Shown one piece after another: positions 1 to 8,857 of a DNA stretch of 56,661 nucleotides. The number at the start of each line of letters is the position of its first letter. Within the stretch, counting starts at the first letter, position 1. The stretch is from Micrococcales bacterium (GTDB taxonomy: Bacteria > Actinomycetota > Actinomycetes > Actinomycetales > Microbacteriaceae). Both the position numbers and the translations under genes were made by a program. The stretch spans positions 22,366-79,026 of the forward strand of contig JAHEGC010000004.1 of NCBI GenBank assembly GCA_024639965.1, given 5' to 3'. The notes under the pieces are model-generated. The model ran no database searches. It was not told the origin of the DNA and saw only the letters and a list, made by a program, of their open reading frames with translations.

Positions 1-512
1 CGGTCCGTTGCAGTGAAGGAAATGGCGGCCTGATCAATCTCGACCGAAATGTTCATCATCGCCGGCTGACCGTCATCTTTGAGAGCGGCGACGCCGACCT
101 GGGCGATCGCCTCAGAGAACGATTCTCCGTCGAAGGTGCCAATCGCCGCAGGCACCTCGGGAAGGTTGGGGTACTCGTTGAGTGGCATCACGGAAAGGGA
201 AAATTTTGCGGATCCTGAGGTGACGATCAATTTCGAGTCAACCAGAGCGATCGTGACGGTGTCACCGGGAAGACGGCTCGTGATGTCGGCGAGAATTTTT
301 CCCGAGACGAGGACAGACCCGGTTTCGGAGACATCCCCCTCGATCGTGGTGCGAGTGGAAACATCGTGGTCGAACGACGCGAACGTGATTCCCTTATCGT
401 CGACATCGACTCGAACACCCGCCAGGGTGGGATTCGCACTCTTGGCGGTGAGGAGCTTCGTAACAAAAAGCACGGCTTGTGACAGCACATCTTTGTTGGA
501 AGTGAATTTCAC
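1..512 (-). CDS. dnaN: DNA polymerase III beta sliding clamp, N-terminal part (3' end off window)
   Basis: The frame opens with GTG at 512 and stays open to base 1, giving about 170 residues that begin MKFTSNKDVLSQAV and end in FTATDR, so the C-terminal half lies outside the window. The beginning matches the first clamp domain of bacterial DnaN, and the ATDR segment is the family signature near the end of domain 1. DnaN forms the ring that holds polymerase III on DNA. It lies downstream of dnaA in the same direction, with the origin-like gap between, which is the standard actinobacterial order. An AGAGG stretch precedes the start. The ORF track misses it because it is open at the edge. Confidence 0.96.
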   Translation of the reverse strand, partial: MKFTSNKDVLSQAVLFVTKLLTAKSANPTLAGVRVDVDDKGITFASFDHDVSTRTTIEGDVSETGSVLVSGKILADITSRLPGDTVTIALVDSKLIVTSGSAKFSLSVMPLNEYPNLPEVPAAIGTFDGESFSEAIAQVGVAALKDDGQPAMMNISVEIDQAAISFTATD

Positions 513-861
513 GAGGGACCTCTCAAATCAAGTCGGTTTCTTATTCTGGCACAAAGGGGCGACGAGTCGAAAACTGTTTCGGAGCTACGTGGCCACCCGA
601 TCGGTTTACGTTATGGGATAACTCGAGCTCTCTCTTAAGTTAAGTTAATCGTATTAACGTCGGTGGATATGTGGATAACTCCCGGTTCTCCGAGCGTGCT
701 GGCTGAACTACAACGGTGAAAGTTATCAGTAAGTTGTTGGTATCCAAAGAACAACTCTGGGGCGGGAACCGGCCCGACCAACGTTATCCACAGGACTAAA
801 CCGAATTTTGTGGAATTGGTTTAGTTTTCCACATCGTTAACCACAGTTTTCGGGGACAACC
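513..861. other. oriC: dnaA-dnaN intergenic region, probable oriC
   Basis: This gene-free gap carries several DnaA-box-like 9-mers. TGTGGATAA (670-678, minus strand) and TTATCCACA (784-792) are perfect. TTTTCCACA (825-833) and TTAACCACA (837-845) are near matches. An AT-rich run, roughly 635-657 (ttaagttaagttaatcg...), stands out in GC-rich surroundings and could be the unwinding element. The place between dnaA and dnaN is where actinobacterial origins normally lie. Compared with the many boxes of Streptomyces or Mycobacterium origins this is a small set. A second box cluster near 16.1 kb (see findings) makes the assignment less than certain. Confidence 0.8.
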
Positions 862-2247
862 TCAACGAGACAATTGTTTGATGATGTGCGTGAGATCGGT
901 CACCTGGTTGTAGACCGAGCGACGCTCCTTCATTAACTCCGCGATCTTGTTGTTGGCGTAAATAACGGTTGTGTGGTCACGACCGATGAGCTGCCCGATC
1001 TTGGGGAGGGACATGGAGGTCAATTCGCGGCACAAATACATCGCGATCTGACGTGCTTGCGCGATAGCGGCGGCGCGGGAATTCCCATAGAGATCGTCCA
1101 GGGATAGTTCGAAGTATTTCGCGACCTGGTCGATGATGTCGGTAGGTGAGACCTCGCCCTCTTCGAGCGTGATCATATCTTTGAGAATCGTCTGCACGAG
1201 AGACAGGTCGATCGGAACTCTGTTGAGACTTGCGAACGCGGTGACTCGAATAAGTGTTCCCTCGAGCTCACGAATGTTCGATGCCACCTTGGTGGCGATG
1301 TATTCGAGAACATCGTGATTGACACCCAGTTCTTCGGCCGCCGCCTTCTTTCGAAGGATTGCGATTCGGGTTTCCAAGTCAGGAACTTGAATGTCGGTGA
1401 TGAGACCCCACCCGAAACGGCTGCGCATCCGCTCCTCGAATCCGACCAACTGTTTCGGAGGAACGTCACTCGTGATTACGACCTGCTTGCCGTGTTCGTG
1501 CAACGTGTTGAACGTGTGGAAGAACGTGTCCTGCGTTCCGTCCTTCCCGCCGAGGAACTGGATGTCGTCGATAAGAAGGAGATCGACCTCTCGATAACGC
1601 TGGTTGAAGGACCCGGCCTCACCCTTGACCATGGCGTTGACGTAATCGTTGGTGAATTCTTCACTCGTAACGTAACGGACCTTGATTCCGGGAAAGACAC
1701 CCTGGGTGTAGTGACCGATCGCGTGGAGGAGGTGGGTTTTACCCAATCCCGAACCACCGTAGATGAAGAGGGGGTTGTACGCCTTTGCCGGCGATTCCGC
1801 AACGGCGAGCGCCGCCGCGTGGGCAAACCGGTTGGACGGGCCGATGACAAATTTGTCGAACGTGTATTTCTGGTTGAGGCGCGCCTCGGTTGAGTTGACA
1901 CTCGCGCCCAGCGACGGCGGCTCACCCAGCAGCGGCGCGATGAGGGGTGGCGTGATGTTGTCGATGTCGTCGTTTTCGCGAATGGCGGGGTTGACGACGA
2001 TGGCGAAGTTGGAAATTTCCTCGTCGTCGACTGCGGACAGGGTGCGAATGAGATCGTCCCGAGCGCGGTCGATGAGGTCTCGCGCGAAATCAGATTCCAC
2101 TTCGATGTACAGCGTTCCCTGCATGATTCCCTGGGGAACGGCGGACTCGAGCACGGCGAGAATTCGAGGCGTGACGTCGACACCGTGAGAGACCTCATTG
2201 ACGACGTTGCGCCAGAGGCTTTCAAGGGGGCTGAGTTGAGTGGTCAT
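862..2247 (-). CDS. dnaA: Chromosomal replication initiator DnaA
   Basis: DnaA binds 9-bp boxes at oriC and opens the DNA for helicase loading. The 461-residue protein shows the AAA+ core with Walker A GGSGLGKT at residues 164-171, Walker [13 protein letters not shown], and the domain IV signature [10 protein letters not shown] near the C terminus. Domain I (1-90) is present. The linker domain II is short (about 30 residues), so the protein is shorter than in high-GC relatives. The ATG at 2247 gives a normal N terminus. A perfect DnaA box (2262-2270) lies just upstream of the start, suggesting autoregulation. Confidence 0.98.
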   Translation of the reverse strand: MTTQLSPLESLWRNVVNEVSHGVDVTPRILAVLESAVPQGIMQGTLYIEVESDFARDLIDRARDDLIRTLSAVDDEEISNFAIVVNPAIRENDDIDNITPPLIAPLLGEPPSLGASVNSTEARLNQKYTFDKFVIGPSNRFAHAAALAVAESPAKAYNPLFIYGGSGLGKTHLLHAIGHYTQGVFPGIKVRYVTSEEFTNDYVNAMVKGEAGSFNQRYREVDLLLIDDIQFLGGKDGTQDTFFHTFNTLHEHGKQVVITSDVPPKQLVGFEERMRSRFGWGLITDIQVPDLETRIAILRKKAAAEELGVNHDVLEYIATKVASNIRELEGTLIRVTAFASLNRVPIDLSLVQTILKDMITLEEGEVSPTDIIDQVAKYFELSLDDLYGNSRAAAIAQARQIAMYLCRELTSMSLPKIGQLIGRDHTTVIYANNKIAELMKERRSVYNQVTDLTHIIKQLSR

Positions 2248-2261
2248 CGCTTTTCTGTGAC

Positions 2262-2328
2262 TGTGGATAAGTCACCATACTAATGAGCATTCGCGGTGCG
2301 CAATCCCTGAGCCTCGAACTGTGGACAA
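2262..2328. promoter_or_regulatory. DnaA boxes between dnaA and rpmH
   Basis: TGTGGATAA at 2262-2270 is 15 nt before the dnaA start, and TGTGGACAA (reverse complement TTGTCCACA, the actinobacterial consensus) is at 2320-2328. The second ends 15 nt before the rpmH -35 hexamer. Binding here could repress dnaA and influence the divergent rpmH operon. The matches are read directly; the regulatory role is inferred. Confidence 0.75.
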
Positions 2329-2343
2329 GCCGGACATCACGGT

Positions 2344-2372
2344 TTGACTCGCGACAGGATGTGTCCTATTCT
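2344..2372 (+). promoter_or_regulatory. rpmH promoter
   Basis: TTGACT (2344-2349) is followed after exactly 17 nt by TATTCT (2367-2372), a good housekeeping-sigma promoter. It drives rpmH-rnpA and probably the yidD-yidC-jag genes. The transcript would have a leader of about 55 nt containing the GAGGAG ribosome-binding site of rpmH. Confidence 0.75.
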
Positions 2373-2433
2373 TTTGTGGTTGCGCGTCTTCGCGTCAACC
2401 CCGATCGTTCCGGCCCCACGCCGAGGAGAAAAT

Positions 2434-2571
2434 ATGTCGAAGCGTACCTTCCAGCCCAACAACCGCCGCCGCGCCAAAGTGCACGGCTTCCGTCTCCGTA
2501 TGCGTACGCGTGCGGGACGCGCGATCCTTGCCGCTCGTCGTCGCAAGGGACGCACCGAGCTCAGCGTCTAA
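2434..2571 (+). CDS. rpmH: 50S ribosomal protein L34
   Basis: The 45-residue, Arg-rich protein starts [15 protein letters not shown] and ends RKGRTELSV, the family's usual length and signature. The ORF-track start at 2344 lies in the promoter. The ATG at 2434, preceded by GAGGAG, is the right start. L34 is a small component of the large ribosomal subunit. It stands first in the conserved rpmH-rnpA-yidD-yidC string. Confidence 0.98.
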   Translation: MSKRTFQPNNRRRAKVHGFRLRMRTRAGRAILAARRRKGRTELSV

Positions 2572-2578
2572 TTTCGCG

Positions 2579-2893
2579 GTGTTGCCTCGCCAGCAGCGAA
2601 TCGTGTCGGCGGACGATTTTCGTCACACGATTCGACGCGGTGTTAAGAGCGTGGCCCCTCATGTGGTCGTATACCGACACGGTGCCGGACCGGCGCGTGT
2701 CGGTATCGTCATTTCTAAGGCGTGTGGTGGAGCCGTCGTGAGGAACACCCTCCGGCGCCAATCTCGGGCCATCACTCGGAAACTCATCGCCGAAGGTGTG
2801 CTGTCGGGTGACGTTGTCGTTCGATTCCGCTGCGACGGTTCAACACCCACCTTTGCGGAGCTCGAGGCGGAGATTTCCGCGGGATTAGGTTGA
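2579..2893 (+). CDS. rnpA: Ribonuclease P protein component
   Basis: RnpA is the protein cofactor of RNase P, which cuts the 5' leaders from pre-tRNA. From the GTG at 2579 the protein is 104 residues and begins LPRQQRIVSADDFR, the normal N terminus. The RNR-type motif AVVRNTLRRQSR is present. The upstream extension in the ORF track runs through rpmH and is rejected. The start is 7 nt after the rpmH stop, with no clear Shine-Dalgarno, so translation may be coupled to rpmH. Confidence 0.93.
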   Translation: MLPRQQRIVSADDFRHTIRRGVKSVAPHVVVYRHGAGPARVGIVISKACGGAVVRNTLRRQSRAITRKLIAEGVLSGDVVVRFRCDGSTPTFAELEAEISAGLG

Positions 2894-2897
2894 ATCC

Positions 2898-3203
2898 GTG
2901 AATCTTGTGTGGGCTTTCTTTCTTCTCCCCCGAAACATCGCGGTGGTGCTACTCCGTTTCTATCGCGCGGTCATCTCCCCCATCTACGGTGACGTGTGCC
3001 GATACCACCCCACGTGCTCCGCATACGGGCTCGGGAGCATCCAACAGTTCGGCATCGTGCATGGTGGAGCATTGACGATCAGCCGAATAATTCGATGTAA
3101 CCCGTGGTCACGTGGCGGAATCGACGACGTACCTGCCAGAATGGACGGTAACTTCCCCCTGTCGCGTTTCGGGTTCGTCCTTCCGAAACAGAAAGACCAG
3201 TAA
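2898..3203 (+). CDS. yidD: Membrane protein insertion efficiency factor YidD
   Basis: This is a 101-residue member of the YidD (DUF37) family, which assists YidC-dependent insertion. It has the hallmarks FYRAVISP near residues 22-29, CRYHPTCSAY around 34-43 and a CNPW segment at about residues 68-71. It begins at GTG 2898, 4 nt after the rnpA stop. Its stop overlaps the yidC start by one base (TAATG), so it is translationally coupled. Confidence 0.95.
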   Translation: MNLVWAFFLLPRNIAVVLLRFYRAVISPIYGDVCRYHPTCSAYGLGSIQQFGIVHGGALTISRIIRCNPWSRGGIDDVPARMDGNFPLSRFGFVLPKQKDQ

Positions 3204-4156
3204 TGCCTGACATTCTCGGAATTATCCTGTGGCCGTTCCGCTGGGCCATCGAAGCTCTTCTCGTCGGATTCCACACCGTGCTCACCAGCATCGGTCTCGA
3301 CCCGTCCTCGGGATGGACGTGGGCACTGTCGATCTTCGGCCTCGTCGTTGTCGTGCGTGCCGCCCTCATTCCGCTCTTCGTTCGTCAGATCAAGAGCCAA
3401 CGCAAGATGCTCGAGGTTGCCCCGGAGCTCAAGCGCATTCAAGACAAGTACAAGGGCAAGCGCGACCAGTTCTCGCGTGAAGCGATGACCCGCGAGACGA
3501 TGGCGCTCTACGGAAAGCACGGAACGTCACCGTTCTCTTCCTGCCTCCCGCTGCTCGTGCAGATGCCGGTCTTCTTCGGTCTCTTCACCACACTGAGCAA
3601 CGCGGCGCAGGACAAAGCAGGAATCGGCCTCATGGACGCCGCGCTCGCACAGAACTTCGGTCAGGCCGTCATCTTCGGTGACGCACCGCTCCGTCTCGCG
3701 ATGTCGACCGCGGACGGCAACATGACCGTCATTCTGGTCGCGGGAATCATGGTCGTCGTGATGACGGTGTCGCAGTTCATCACGCAGAAGCAAATCATGT
3801 CGAAGAACATCTCGAAGGCGATGAAGGAAAGCCCGACTTACAAGCAGCAGCAGATCTTGCTCTATATCCTCCCTCTCGTATTCCTCTTCTCAGGTTTCGC
3901 TTTCCCCCTCGGAGTCACTCTGTACTGGCTCGTGTCGAACTTCTGGACGATGGGACAGCAGTTCGTCGTCATTCGCAACATGCCGACACCGGGTTCGGAG
4001 GCGCACGAGAAGTGGCAGGAGCGTCAGCTCAAGAAGGCGGAGCGCAAGGGAACCGCGCCCGCCGTGGAAGCCGCGGAGGACGAAACTCCGAGCACGACCC
4101 AGCGTCAGCAGCCTGTTGGAAAGAACCGCGCCAAGCGCGGAAAGGGAAAGAAGTAA
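3203..4156 (+). CDS. yidC: Membrane protein insertase YidC
   Basis: YidC inserts and folds inner-membrane proteins, alone or with Sec. The 317-residue protein has the Gram-positive/actinobacterial layout of about five membrane spans without the large periplasmic domain of Gram-negative YidC. The conserved Arg in the hydrophilic groove is in VVVRAALIPLF (about residues 50-60), followed by a cytoplasmic helical hairpin. The last 60 residues are charged and basic (ending NRAKRGKGKK), typical of ribosome-contacting tails. It directly overlaps yidD. Confidence 0.97.
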   Translation: MPDILGIILWPFRWAIEALLVGFHTVLTSIGLDPSSGWTWALSIFGLVVVVRAALIPLFVRQIKSQRKMLEVAPELKRIQDKYKGKRDQFSREAMTRETMALYGKHGTSPFSSCLPLLVQMPVFFGLFTTLSNAAQDKAGIGLMDAALAQNFGQAVIFGDAPLRLAMSTADGNMTVILVAGIMVVVMTVSQFITQKQIMSKNISKAMKESPTYKQQQILLYILPLVFLFSGFAFPLGVTLYWLVSNFWTMGQQFVVIRNMPTPGSEAHEKWQERQLKKAERKGTAPAVEAAEDETPSTTQRQQPVGKNRAKRGKGKK

Positions 4157-4615
4157 ATGACTGAATCGCACGACGCTGCGGACATCGCGGCCGACTACAT
4201 CGAGGGACTCCTCGACATCGCCGATCTCGACGGAGACATCGAGATCACCCAATCGAACGGGCGGGACTACCTCTCCATCGTTGCGACGAATGAGGGCGAC
4301 CTCGCAACTCTCGCAAAGTCCGACGCGGTATCTGCTCTTCAAGAACTCGCCCGCCTCGCCGTTCACACTAAGACGGGCGACTTCTCTCGACTCATCCTCG
4401 ACGTCGCGGGCTCTCGCGACGCGCGTTCCAAGGAACTCGAGCGACTCGTCGATAGAGCGGTCGAACGCATCGAGGGCGGCGCTCAGTCAGCCGCACTTCC
4501 CCCGATGTCGTCCTACGAGCGCAAGCTCGTGCACGACTTCGTGAGCGAGCGTGGCCTCGCCTCACACTCCGAGGGTGAAGGCGCGGAGCGTCACACCGTC
4601 ATCAGCAACGCATAG
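4157..4615 (+). CDS. jag: Jag/KhpB-type R3H RNA-binding protein
   Basis: The gene begins on the base after the yidC stop. The 152-residue protein has a KH-like first part and a C-terminal R3H domain (SSYERKLVHDFVSE, about 117-130). It is the actinobacterial short form without the Jag-N domain. In Firmicutes KhpB/EloR is an RNA chaperone linked to cell elongation; here an RNA-binding role is inferred. Its stop lies in the left edge of a parS site. Confidence 0.92.
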   Translation: MTESHDAADIAADYIEGLLDIADLDGDIEITQSNGRDYLSIVATNEGDLATLAKSDAVSALQELARLAVHTKTGDFSRLILDVAGSRDARSKELERLVDRAVERIEGGAQSAALPPMSSYERKLVHDFVSERGLASHSEGEGAERHTVISNA

Positions 4616-4629
4616 TTTCACGTGAAACA
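4614..4629. promoter_or_regulatory. parS centromere site 1
   Basis: AGTTTCACGTGAAACA matches the 16-bp bacterial consensus TGTTTCACGTGAAACA at 15 of 16 positions, including the full 14-bp palindromic core. ParB binds such sites near the origin to load the segregation complex. The site contains the jag stop and the GTG start of rsmG, so coding and centromere functions overlap. Confidence 0.95.
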
Positions 4630-5275
4630 TTCGGCGATCGAACCCGAACCGGCCGTCGCGGCGCAACTGTGCGGCGATGCAATTGAGACGGTTCGGCGCT
4701 TCGCTCACGAGTTAGGCACGCGAGGCGAAGAACTCGGTCTGATCGGTCCGGATGAAGCGCCGCGGCTGTGGACTCGTCACATCCTCAACTGTGCACTGGT
4801 CGCACCCGTGGTTCCGACGGACAGTGTGTCCGGCGGTCGAGTCTCCCTTGCGGATGTGGGGAGCGGCGCGGGGTTGCCCGGTCTTGTGCTCGCGATGATC
4901 AGGCCGGACATCGATGTCACGCTCATCGAACCGCTCGAGCGACGAACCAAGTGGCTGACGGAAATGGTCGACTTTCTCCAGCTGACCAACGTCACGGTGT
5001 TCACGGGCCGGGCGGAAGACTTCCGCCCCCGCAAATCATTCGACGCGGTTACCGCCCGGGCGGTCAAAGCGCTCAAGGGGCTACTCCCCATCCTCACCCC
5101 ACTCGTTGTTTCGGGTGGCCACATCGTTCTCCTCAAGGGCCAACGTGTCGATGAGGAGATCTCCGACGCCACCGACATCATCCGGCGCCTCGGTTTGACG
5201 GGCGCGGTCAGTTCGGTGCTCGGAGAGGGAATCGTCGACGAACCGACGCGGTTGTTCACCGCTAAGGTGGAATAG
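4622..5275 (+). CDS. rsmG: 16S rRNA (guanine-527-N7)-methyltransferase RsmG (GidB)
   Basis: RsmG methylates G527 of 16S rRNA using SAM. The 217-residue protein has the SAM-binding glycine loop DVGSGAGLPGLVL around residues 78-90 and the acidic strand end TLIEPLERRTKW. The GTG start is inside parS site 1 (caCGTGaaac) and has no Shine-Dalgarno. The jag stop is 6 nt before. The stop is followed after 17 nt by parS site 2. Loss of this enzyme in other bacteria gives low-level streptomycin resistance, a known family trait. Confidence 0.95.
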   Translation: MKHSAIEPEPAVAAQLCGDAIETVRRFAHELGTRGEELGLIGPDEAPRLWTRHILNCALVAPVVPTDSVSGGRVSLADVGSGAGLPGLVLAMIRPDIDVTLIEPLERRTKWLTEMVDFLQLTNVTVFTGRAEDFRPRKSFDAVTARAVKALKGLLPILTPLVVSGGHIVLLKGQRVDEEISDATDIIRRLGLTGAVSSVLGEGIVDEPTRLFTAKVE

Positions 5276-5292
5276 CCCTTCGAGGAAGTCGA

Positions 5293-5308
5293 TGTTTCAC
5301 GTGAAACA
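5293..5308. promoter_or_regulatory. parS centromere site 2
   Basis: TGTTTCACGTGAAACA is a perfect 16-bp parS, 60 nt upstream of parA. ParB bound here could also control the parAB promoter. Together with site 1 it brackets rsmG. Confidence 0.98.
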
Positions 5309-5368
5309 TGTGAATCGAGTGGTGGCTACGAGGCACAATTTCGTGGCGAGCAGAAAGAGAGGGACGGC

Positions 5369-6247
5369 GTGACCGATAACGACGCGACTCCGCTCGCCAC
5401 CGAACTCATGGATCTCACGCGACGCCGCGAAATTCTCCGCGAGGCGACCGCGCCCCTTCCGCCCAGTACTCGAATTGTTGCTCTGTCCAACCAGAAGGGC
5501 GGAGTCGGAAAGACGACCACCGCGGTCAACATCGCCGCCGCTCTCGCGAAGCTCGGCGCCCGAGTACTCGTCATCGACCTCGACCCCCAGGGCAACGCGT
5601 CGACCGCTCTCGGAGTGGAACACACCGCCAAGGTCCAGGGCGTCTACGAATCCATCATCGGATCCGTTCCCCTCGTCGACGTGGTTCGCCAGAGCCCCAA
5701 CAACGCCAACCTCACCTGCGTGCCCGCGACCATCAACCTCGCCGGCGCGGAGATTGAACTCGTCAGTGCCCCGGCGCGCGAGACGCGACTCAAGAGCGCG
5801 ATCGAGGAATACCTCGCCACCGTCGAGGACAAGCCGCACTACATCTTCATCGACTGCCCGCCGTCGCTCGGATTGCTCACCCTCAATGCGCTCACCGCGG
5901 CGAACGAGGTTTTCGTTCCGATTCAAGCCGAGTACTACGCGCTCGAAGGCGTCACGATGCTCTGGGACAACATCGCGATGGTTCAGAAGTTCCTCAACCC
6001 CCGTGTGTCGATCACGGGCGTGCTGCTCACGATGTACGACCCCCGCACCAACCTTTCGCGCGAAGTCGCCGACGAGGTCAAACGCCATTTCCCCAATCTG
6101 GTGTTCCGGTCGGTCATCCCCCGATCCGTTCGAGTGTCGGAAGCTCCGAGCTATCAGCAGACCGTAATTGACTATGACCTGGATTCGGCGGGAGGCATCG
6201 CGTATCGCGAAGCCGCCATCGAATTCGCCGAGCGAGGGGTGTACTGA
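5369..6247 (+). CDS. parA: Chromosome partitioning ATPase ParA (Soj)
   Basis: The deviant Walker A KGGVGKTT is at residues 43-50, followed by Walker A' DLDPQGNAS and Walker B YIFIDCPPSLG. The length (292 aa) is normal for chromosomal ParA. It uses ATP-dependent DNA binding to move ParB-parS complexes. The GTG at 5369 is preceded by a GAGAGGGA purine run. parB begins 1 nt after its stop, so the two are one operon. Confidence 0.97.
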   Translation: MTDNDATPLATELMDLTRRREILREATAPLPPSTRIVALSNQKGGVGKTTTAVNIAAALAKLGARVLVIDLDPQGNASTALGVEHTAKVQGVYESIIGSVPLVDVVRQSPNNANLTCVPATINLAGAEIELVSAPARETRLKSAIEEYLATVEDKPHYIFIDCPPSLGLLTLNALTAANEVFVPIQAEYYALEGVTMLWDNIAMVQKFLNPRVSITGVLLTMYDPRTNLSREVADEVKRHFPNLVFRSVIPRSVRVSEAPSYQQTVIDYDLDSAGGIAYREAAIEFAERGVY

Positions 6248-6248
6248 C

Positions 6249-7196
6249 ATGGCGGACAAGCGAACCGGACTCGGCCGCGGAATCGGGGCGCTCATCCCCA
6301 CGTCGGGTGAATCGATTCCCGAACGAGGTATCGACGTCTTCTTCCCCGCCGAGGGAAGCTCGCCCGCCCGCGAGGTCCCGGGTGCGCGCCTGCAACTGAT
6401 CGACCCCAAACAGATCGTCCCCAACCCCCACCAGCCGCGCACGGAGTTCCGACCTGAAGAACTCGCCGAGCTCGAGCACTCGATTCGTGAGTTCGGTGTA
6501 CTCCAGCCCATCGTCGTTCGCCCGCTCGCGGGGACCGGCGCGGAGGCGACTTTCGAACTGGTCATGGGAGAGCGACGCCTGCGCGCGTCGAAGGCCGTCG
6601 GTCTCAAGGCGGTTCCCGCGGTCGTGCGCGACACCAAGGACGCGGACATGCTTCGCGACGCACTTCTCGAGAACCTGCACCGTGCGAACCTCAACCCGCT
6701 CGATGAGGCGTCGGCGTATCAGCAGTTGCTCGAGGACTTCGGAATCACGCAGGAGGAACTCGCCAAGCGAATCGGCCGCTCTCGTCCTCAGGTGACGAAC
6801 ACGTTGCGTCTGCTCAAACTCCCCGTCAAGGTTCAGCAGCGCGTCGCCGCGGGAGTGCTCTCGGCCGGGCACGCTCGCGCGATCCTGTCGGTTCCTGATG
6901 AGGCGGGTCAGGAAAAGCTTGCCACCAAGATTGTGGCAGAGGACCTGTCGGTGCGCGCGGCCGAAGAAGCCGCCACCACGCTGGGATCGGGAAAGAACAA
7001 GCCGGGCAAGGCGAAGCCGAAGGCGGGAAGCCGACGCGACCACCTTGACGCGATAGCCGCCAAACTCGGCGACCGCCTCGACACCCGCGTCTCGATTGCG
7101 ATCGGCGCGAAGAAGGGGTCGATCGTGATCGACTTCGCGACGGTGGCCGACTTGAACCGCATCGCCGGCGAACTCGGCGTCTCCGTCAACGACTAA
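6249..7196 (+). CDS. parB: Chromosome partitioning protein ParB
   Basis: The ATG at 6249 gives a 315-residue protein starting MADKRTGLGRGIGALIPT, the standard ParB N terminus; the longer ORF-track start is inside parA. It has the NPHQPR box, the GERRLRA CTP-binding motif and a helix-turn-helix (TQEELAKRIGRSRPQVTNTL) that binds parS. The C-terminal part is the dimerisation domain. Its last 4 nt overlap the end of the convergent aminotransferase gene. Confidence 0.97.
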   Translation: MADKRTGLGRGIGALIPTSGESIPERGIDVFFPAEGSSPAREVPGARLQLIDPKQIVPNPHQPRTEFRPEELAELEHSIREFGVLQPIVVRPLAGTGAEATFELVMGERRLRASKAVGLKAVPAVVRDTKDADMLRDALLENLHRANLNPLDEASAYQQLLEDFGITQEELAKRIGRSRPQVTNTLRLLKLPVKVQQRVAAGVLSAGHARAILSVPDEAGQEKLATKIVAEDLSVRAAEEAATTLGSGKNKPGKAKPKAGSRRDHLDAIAAKLGDRLDTRVSIAIGAKKGSIVIDFATVADLNRIAGELGVSVND

Positions 7197-8482
7197 AAAG
7201 CCCGATCAGAGACATTTTTTGTGCTCGATTCGAGCTGATGGGTGACGGAATCAGCCCGTTCCACCTCATGGTGGAGCACGCCGGCCAGGCGACGCACACC
7301 CTCACGGATCTCCGCAGGATTGGGATAGCAGAAGGCGAGCCGAATCCTGTCGCGTCCGAGTCCGTTCGCGTAGAACGCCGTGCCGGGGGTGTACGCGACG
7401 TGTTCCGCCACCGCCCGCGGCAGCATCGCGCGCGAGTCCAGGTTCGATGGGATGGACAGCCACACGTAAAATCCACCGTTCGGTTCGGTTCGTGCGTAAC
7501 TCGGGAGGAATTCGTCGAGCGCTCCGAGAATCGCGTCCCGGCGCTCACGATAGATGCCGCGGAAGTGATCGATTTGTGACGTCCAGTTCGCATGCGCGAG
7601 ATAGTCGCTGATGATGTTCTGTGACATCGCACTGGGACAGAGGATCGCGGACTCGGAGGCCAACACCAACTTCTCGCGAATTCCGCGCGGAGCGAGAGCC
7701 CAACCCACGCGGAACCCCGGTGCAAACGTCTTCGAGAATGATCCGAGATACACGATCCCGTCCTCATCAATCGATCGAAGAGCGGGGGGAGCGGGGCGGT
7801 CGAACCACAGCAACCCGTACGGATTGTCTTCGATGATGAGGATGTGGTGTCGCTTCGCAATCGCCACGAGTTGAGCACGGCGGCCCTCCGCGAGAGTCAC
7901 ACCGCTCGGATTGTTGAAGTTGGGAACCAGATAGAGGAACTTCATCGTTCGACCCGCGGCGATGACGCGTCGAATCGCCTCGTCGAGGGCTTCGGGGATC
8001 ATGCCGTCGTCGTCGGTCTCGACGTGCTCAATGCCGGCCTGATACGACCGGAAGATCCCGAGAGCTCCGAGATAGGAGGGGCTCTCGACGAAAACCACGT
8101 CACCCTCGTCGATGAACAGCTTGGTGAGCAGGTCAAGCGCTTGTTGTGATCCGGTTGTTACGACGACGTTGTCGGCGCTTCCGTTGATTCCTTCGAGTGC
8201 GCAAATGTCGATGATACGCTCGCGGATTTCGAGGCTCCCCTGACCCGAACCGTATTGCAGAGATTCGGGACCGCGCTCACGCATTACGCGTTGTAATGTT
8301 TCCGCGATGGTGTCGAGGGGCAGAGCCGAGACGGCGGGCATTCCGCCGGCCAACGACACCACTTCGGGACGTGACACCACCGCGAAGAGTGCGCGCACCT
8401 CCGACGCACTCAACCCCGAGGTCCGCACGGCGTAGTCGTCACGCCACGGGTCGCGCGGCGGGCTCACTGGGTCCGTCGTCAT
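7193..8482 (-). CDS. PLP-dependent aminotransferase, 2-aminoadipate/MocR-like class I
   Basis: A fold type I aminotransferase of 429 residues from ATG 8482. The substrate-binding segments NFNNPSG and IIEDNPYG and the PLP-lysine motif LGSFSKTFAPGFRVGW are clear. It resembles the stand-alone aminotransferases related to MocR C-terminal domains (LysN/ARO8-like) acting on aromatic amino acids or 2-aminoadipate. The exact substrate cannot be read. No N-terminal GntR-type DNA-binding domain is present. It lies downstream of trxA with a 13-nt gap and could share its transcript. Confidence 0.85.
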   Translation of the reverse strand: MTTDPVSPPRDPWRDDYAVRTSGLSASEVRALFAVVSRPEVVSLAGGMPAVSALPLDTIAETLQRVMRERGPESLQYGSGQGSLEIRERIIDICALEGINGSADNVVVTTGSQQALDLLTKLFIDEGDVVFVESPSYLGALGIFRSYQAGIEHVETDDDGMIPEALDEAIRRVIAAGRTMKFLYLVPNFNNPSGVTLAEGRRAQLVAIAKRHHILIIEDNPYGLLWFDRPAPPALRSIDEDGIVYLGSFSKTFAPGFRVGWALAPRGIREKLVLASESAILCPSAMSQNIISDYLAHANWTSQIDHFRGIYRERRDAILGALDEFLPSYARTEPNGGFYVWLSIPSNLDSRAMLPRAVAEHVAYTPGTAFYANGLGRDRIRLAFCYPNPAEIREGVRRLAGVLHHEVERADSVTHQLESSTKNVSDRAF

Positions 8483-8495
8483 GCCGTCCCCGTGT

Positions 8496-8819
8496 TTAGG
8501 CGATGAATTCGGCGAGATCCTGCTCGAGAGCGGGGCGCGGCTTCGCGCCAACGACGGTCTTGACGACCTCTCCGCCCTTGAACACCTTCATAGCGGGGAT
8601 GTTAAGAATGTTGTATTCGACCGCGAGGTCGGGGAAATCGTCGACGTTGAGCTTGACGATGTCGATCTTGTCGGCGTGCGCTTCGGCGATCGCGTCGAGG
8701 ATCGGCGAAACCGCACGGCACGGACCGCACCACGGCGCCCAGAAATCGACAATGACGGGCTTGTCGTTCTGCAAAACCTCCGCCGCGAAATTCTCCGCGG
8801 TCACGTCACGAGCACTCAT
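8496..8819 (-). CDS. trxA: Thioredoxin
   Basis: A 107-residue thioredoxin with the WCGPC active site (Cys31 and Cys34) and the cis-Pro segment NIPAMKVF. It reduces protein disulfides and is recycled by the adjacent TrxB. An AAGGGGG ribosome-binding site precedes the ATG. It follows trxB by 38 nt on the same strand, in which a TAGAAT -10-like hexamer may give it its own promoter. Confidence 0.97.
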   Translation of the reverse strand: MSARDVTAENFAAEVLQNDKPVIVDFWAPWCGPCRAVSPILDAIAEAHADKIDIVKLNVDDFPDLAVEYNILNIPAMKVFKGGEVVKTVVGAKPRPALEQDLAEFIA

Positions 8820-8857
8820 GTTGTCCCCCTTGTTGGATGGGCTAATTCTATCCGAGG

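Noticed and set aside
5297-6694. 465-aa antisense ORF over parA/parB
   Set aside because: Shadow of well-defined ParA and ParB; composition is a reverse-frame artefact.
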